This document shows, piece after piece, positions 7,933-10,177 of a DNA stretch of 10,177 nt (position 1 is the first letter of the stretch; each line of letters begins with the position of its first letter). A program made the translations under genes and the position numbers. The notes under the pieces were generated by a model. That model saw only the letters and a list, made by a program, of their open reading frames with translations. It did no database searches and was not told where the DNA came from. This DNA comes from Caldilineaceae bacterium (GTDB taxonomy: Bacteria; Chloroflexota; Anaerolineae; Caldilineales; Caldilineaceae): positions 1 to 10,177 of the forward strand of contig JAPKMV010000074.1 in NCBI GenBank assembly GCA_026645635.1. The letters run 5' to 3'.

Positions 7933-9504
7933 ATGAGCAATACGACCACCAAAATTGATCCCGCCGAGATCAACGCCATCCTCTGGAAGGCGTGCGACAC
8001 CTTCCGCGGCGCCATCGACCCGTCGGAGTACAAGAACTACATCCTGGTGATGCTCTTTCTCAAGTACATCAGCGATGTGTGGCGCGAGCATTACGCGCAG
8101 TTGCAGGCGAAGTACGGCGACGACGACCGGCGCATCCGCCGCCAGTTGCAGTATGAGCGCTTTGTGCTGCCCGAAGGGGCCGACTACTACGCGCTCTACG
8201 AGCAGCGCAACGCCCCCAACCTGGGCGAGCTGATCAACGTGGCGTTGGAAGCCATCGAAGACGCCAACAAGGAGAAGCTCGACGGCGTCTTTCGCAACAT
8301 CGACTTCAACAGCGAGGCCGCGCTGGGCCGCACGGCGCAGCGCAACGAACGGCTCAAGCACCTGCTGCAAGACTTTCACGACCCGCGGCTCGACCTGCGC
8401 CCCTCCCGCGTGGGCGACCTGGACATCATCGGCGACGCCTACGAATATCTGATCGAGCGCTTTGCCAGCGATGCGGGCAAGAAGGCGGGCGAGTTCTACA
8501 CGCCGGCCGGCGTCTCGCTGCTGCTGGCGGAGCTGCTCGACCCGCAGCCGGGCGAGCGCATCTGCGACCCGGCGGCCGGCTCCGGCTCGCTGGCGATCAA
8601 ATGCGTGCAGCAGCTTATGCGCAACCTTCCCGGAAGCTCGGAGCTTCAGGGAAGGTCATCGCCCGCGGCCAACTACGCGCTCTACCTCCAGGAAGCCAAC
8701 GGTGCGACGTGGGCGCTGTGCATGATGAACATGTTTCTGCACGGCATCAACGTCACCGTGGACAACGTGAAGTGGGCGGACACGCTGCGCGAGCCGCGGC
8801 TGCTCACCGACAGTCAGACGCTCATGCGCTTCAACGTAGTGGTGGCCAACCCGCCCTTCTCGCTGGACAAGTGGGGCGCGGAGAACGCGGCCGCCGACCC
8901 CTTCCGGCGTTTCGAGCGCGGCGTGCCGCCGGCCGGCAAGGGCGACTACGCCTTTATCTCGCACATGATCGAGACGACCTTGCTCGACCCCACGCAGAAC
9001 GGCCGCGTCGGCGTCATTGTGCCGCATGGCGTGCTCTTCCGCGGCGGCAGCGAGGGACGCATCCGCCAGCAGTTGATCGAAGAGAACCTGCTCGACGCGG
9101 TGATCGGCCTGCCGGAGAATCTCTTTTACGGCACGGGCATCCCCGCCGCCATCCTGCTCTTCAAGCGCAGCCGGCCCGACGACCGCGTGCTCTTCATCGA
9201 CGCCAGCCGCGACTATGCCAGCGGCGCCAACCAGAACAAGCTGCGTGCCGAGGACCGGGCGAAGATTGCGGCGACCTACCGCGCCCGGCAGCCCGTGGAG
9301 AGGTACGCCTACGTGGCGACGCGGGCGGAGATTGCCGAGAACGATTTCAACCTGAACATCCCGCGCTATGTGGATACGTTTGAGGAAGAGGAAGTGGTGG
9401 ATTTGGCGGCGGTCGACAATGAGATTCGGCAACTGCGCGAAGAACTTGATGGGCTTGAAGCCAAGATGACTTCCTATATTCGGGAGCTGGAACTTGATTC
9501 CTGA
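7933..9504 (+). CDS. hsdM: Type I restriction-modification system, DNA methyltransferase subunit M
   Basis: HsdM is the N6-adenine methyltransferase subunit of a type I system. Two copies join one HsdS to methylate the host's recognition sites. The 523-residue protein has the HsdM N-terminal helical domain (about 10-150), then KKAGEFYTPAGVSLLLAEL (183-201). The SAM-binding motif DPAAGSGSL is at 212-220, with Ala where Cys is usual in DPACGSGSL. The catalytic motif NPPF is at 306-309. The C-terminal 30 residues look like a coiled coil for HsdS contact. Residues about 232-242 (LPGSSELQGRS) are encoded by a 33-bp palindrome and interrupt the stretch between motif I and NYALYLQEANGATWAL. No clear Shine-Dalgarno precedes ATG 7933. 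The methyltransferase motifs survive, so the protein is probably active, but that is an inference. Confidence 0.96.
   Translation: MSNTTTKIDPAEINAILWKACDTFRGAIDPSEYKNYILVMLFLKYISDVWREHYAQLQAKYGDDDRRIRRQLQYERFVLPEGADYYALYEQRNAPNLGELINVALEAIEDANKEKLDGVFRNIDFNSEAALGRTAQRNERLKHLLQDFHDPRLDLRPSRVGDLDIIGDAYEYLIERFASDAGKKAGEFYTPAGVSLLLAELLDPQPGERICDPAAGSGSLAIKCVQQLMRNLPGSSELQGRSSPAANYALYLQEANGATWALCMMNMFLHGINVTVDNVKWADTLREPRLLTDSQTLMRFNVVVANPPFSLDKWGAENAAADPFRRFERGVPPAGKGDYAFISHMIETTLLDPTQNGRVGVIVPHGVLFRGGSEGRIRQQLIEENLLDAVIGLPENLFYGTGIPAAILLFKRSRPDDRVLFIDASRDYASGANQNKLRAEDRAKIAATYRARQPVERYAYVATRAEIAENDFNLNIPRYVDTFEEEEVVDLAAVDNEIRQLREELDGLEAKMTSYIRELELDS
8624..8656. repeat. 33-bp palindrome in frame inside hsdM
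   Basis: The outer arms accttccc (8624-8631) and gggaaggt (8649-8656), and the inner arms gaagctc (8633-8639) and gagcttc (8641-8647), form a nested stem of 8 + 7 bp. One-base interruptions lie between the stems and a single base lies at the centre. It spans codons 231-242 of hsdM without breaking the frame (33 bp is 11 codons) and lies between two conserved HsdM blocks. This is the behaviour of protein-coding palindromic elements such as the Rickettsia RPE family, although the sequence is different. Insertion, rather than chance, is an inference from its length, symmetry and position. Confidence 0.85.
9482..9486 (+). promoter_or_regulatory. Shine-Dalgarno supporting a TTG start for hsdS
   Basis: gggag lies 7 nt before TTG 9494, inside the end of hsdM. 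The hsdS frame is closed upstream by a tga at 9467-9469. TTG 9494 is the only usual start codon before the conserved IPEHW opening, so this site decides the start. Confidence 0.7.
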
Positions 9505-10177
9505 ACACTGGAGAGAGATAGAGATCAGGGATACTGTACTTCGCCTTGATGCTGGGGCAAGCGTTCTTAGCGAAGAGCGGATGATTACGAACGGCGAAAT
9601 TGGCGTTCTCAAAGTCAGTGCGGTTAGCTATGGCCGTTTTATGCCCCAAGCACATAAAGCTGTCACAATTCCAACACAAATTGAGCGCCTGACTGTAATT
9701 CCGCTGAAAGGCACGCTCCTGGTAAGTCGGGCTAACACATATGAGCTTGTAGGAGCTAGTGCGTACGTTGAGAACGATTACCCCGACCTGTTTCTTTCTG
9801 ACAAGCTATGGCGAATTCAGACAACAGAGGAATGCGATGCCCTGTGGTTGAGTTACGTTTTGAGCGCAGCAAATACCAGAGCACGCATCGCTGATCGAGC
9901 AACTGGCACAAGCGGGAGCATGAAGAACATCTCGCAAAGTGCATTCCTTTCAATCAAAATACCGTTCCCACCCTTCCCCGAACAACGCAAGATCGCCGAA
10001 ATCCTGGGCACGTGGGATGCGGCCATCGGGCGGGTGGAGCAGCTCATCGCCGCGCTGCAGCGGCGCAAGCAAGGGCTGATGCAGCGCCTGCTCACGGGGG
10101 CGGTGCGCTTTCCGGAGTTTGTGGGGACGGAGTGGGAAGAGCTTCGTCTTGGTGAGTTTCTCAGGTACGCGCCGCGC
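9494..10177 (+). CDS. hsdS: Type I restriction-modification system, specificity subunit S (3' end beyond window)
   Basis: HsdS supplies the DNA-sequence recognition of a type I enzyme. It has two target-recognition domains (TRDs) separated by helical conserved regions. The frame from TTG 9494 is open for 228 codons to the window edge. It begins (M)IPEHWREIEI, a typical HsdS opening. TRD1 spans about residues 1-155. It is followed by PFPPFPEQRKIAEILGTWDA and a helical conserved region ending MQRLLTG (to about 202). The next module then opens with WEELRLGEF (214-222), mirroring the N-terminus. The start overlaps the hsdM stop by 11 nt, so the two are probably translationally coupled. TRD1 DNA is near 49% GC by hand count, while the conserved region returns to 62-72%, suggesting an imported TRD. 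hsdR is not in this window. Confidence 0.93.
   Translation, partial: MIPEHWREIEIRDTVLRLDAGASVLSEERMITNGEIGVLKVSAVSYGRFMPQAHKAVTIPTQIERLTVIPLKGTLLVSRANTYELVGASAYVENDYPDLFLSDKLWRIQTTEECDALWLSYVLSAANTRARIADRATGTSGSMKNISQSAFLSIKIPFPPFPEQRKIAEILGTWDAAIGRVEQLIAALQRRKQGLMQRLLTGAVRFPEFVGTEWEELRLGEFLRYAPR

Overview
The window is high-GC bacterial DNA. It holds the distal half of an operon for the proton-pumping NADH-quinone oxidoreductase (respiratory complex I, NDH-1), followed on the same strand by the start of a type I restriction-modification locus. Gene order is nuoH-nuoI-nuoJ-nuoK-nuoL-nuoM-nuoN, then hsdM and a 3'-truncated hsdS. All genes are on the + strand. The host is a complex-I-bearing bacterium. 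The repeat-laden intergenic spaces (heptamer arrays and palindromes beginning atagaccgcggat) resemble what I recall from Chloroflexota of the Anaerolineae/Caldilineae type, but that placement is an inference from memory and is not proven by this sequence.

Layout. Bases 1-76 are a heptamer array running up to nuoH. nuoH to nuoN fill 77-7894 and encode the whole membrane arm distal to NuoA, plus the peripheral 2x[4Fe-4S] subunit NuoI. NuoH and NuoI lie at the quinone end. NuoJ and NuoK form part of the central polar axis. NuoL, NuoM and NuoN are the three antiporter-like proton channels, each with its expected Glu/Lys residues. All seven genes look intact. hsdM (7933-9504) starts 38 bp after nuoN with no visible terminator. 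hsdS starts at a TTG inside the end of hsdM and runs off the right edge.

The unusual part is between and inside the genes. Every gap from upstream of nuoH to nuoL/nuoM carries a repeat, while nuoM/nuoN (27 bp) and nuoN/hsdM (38 bp) carry none. nuoH/I, nuoK/L and nuoL/M each hold a copy of one 88-99 bp palindromic element. Its arms are built from 9-bp units of the form (G/A)CGGATNNN. nuoI/J holds a caattgt heptamer array. nuoJ/K holds an inverted pair of aatctcc-type arrays forming a 28-bp stem that also encodes the nuoJ C-terminus and stop. A different 33-bp palindrome sits in frame inside hsdM, where it adds about 11 residues. The first target-recognition half of hsdS drops to about 49% GC (hand count), against 62-75% in sampled flanking lines, which suggests a swapped specificity module.

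I see no wholly new gene system. The candidates worth following are the operon-wide repeat invasion, the gene-internal palindrome and the mosaic hsdS.
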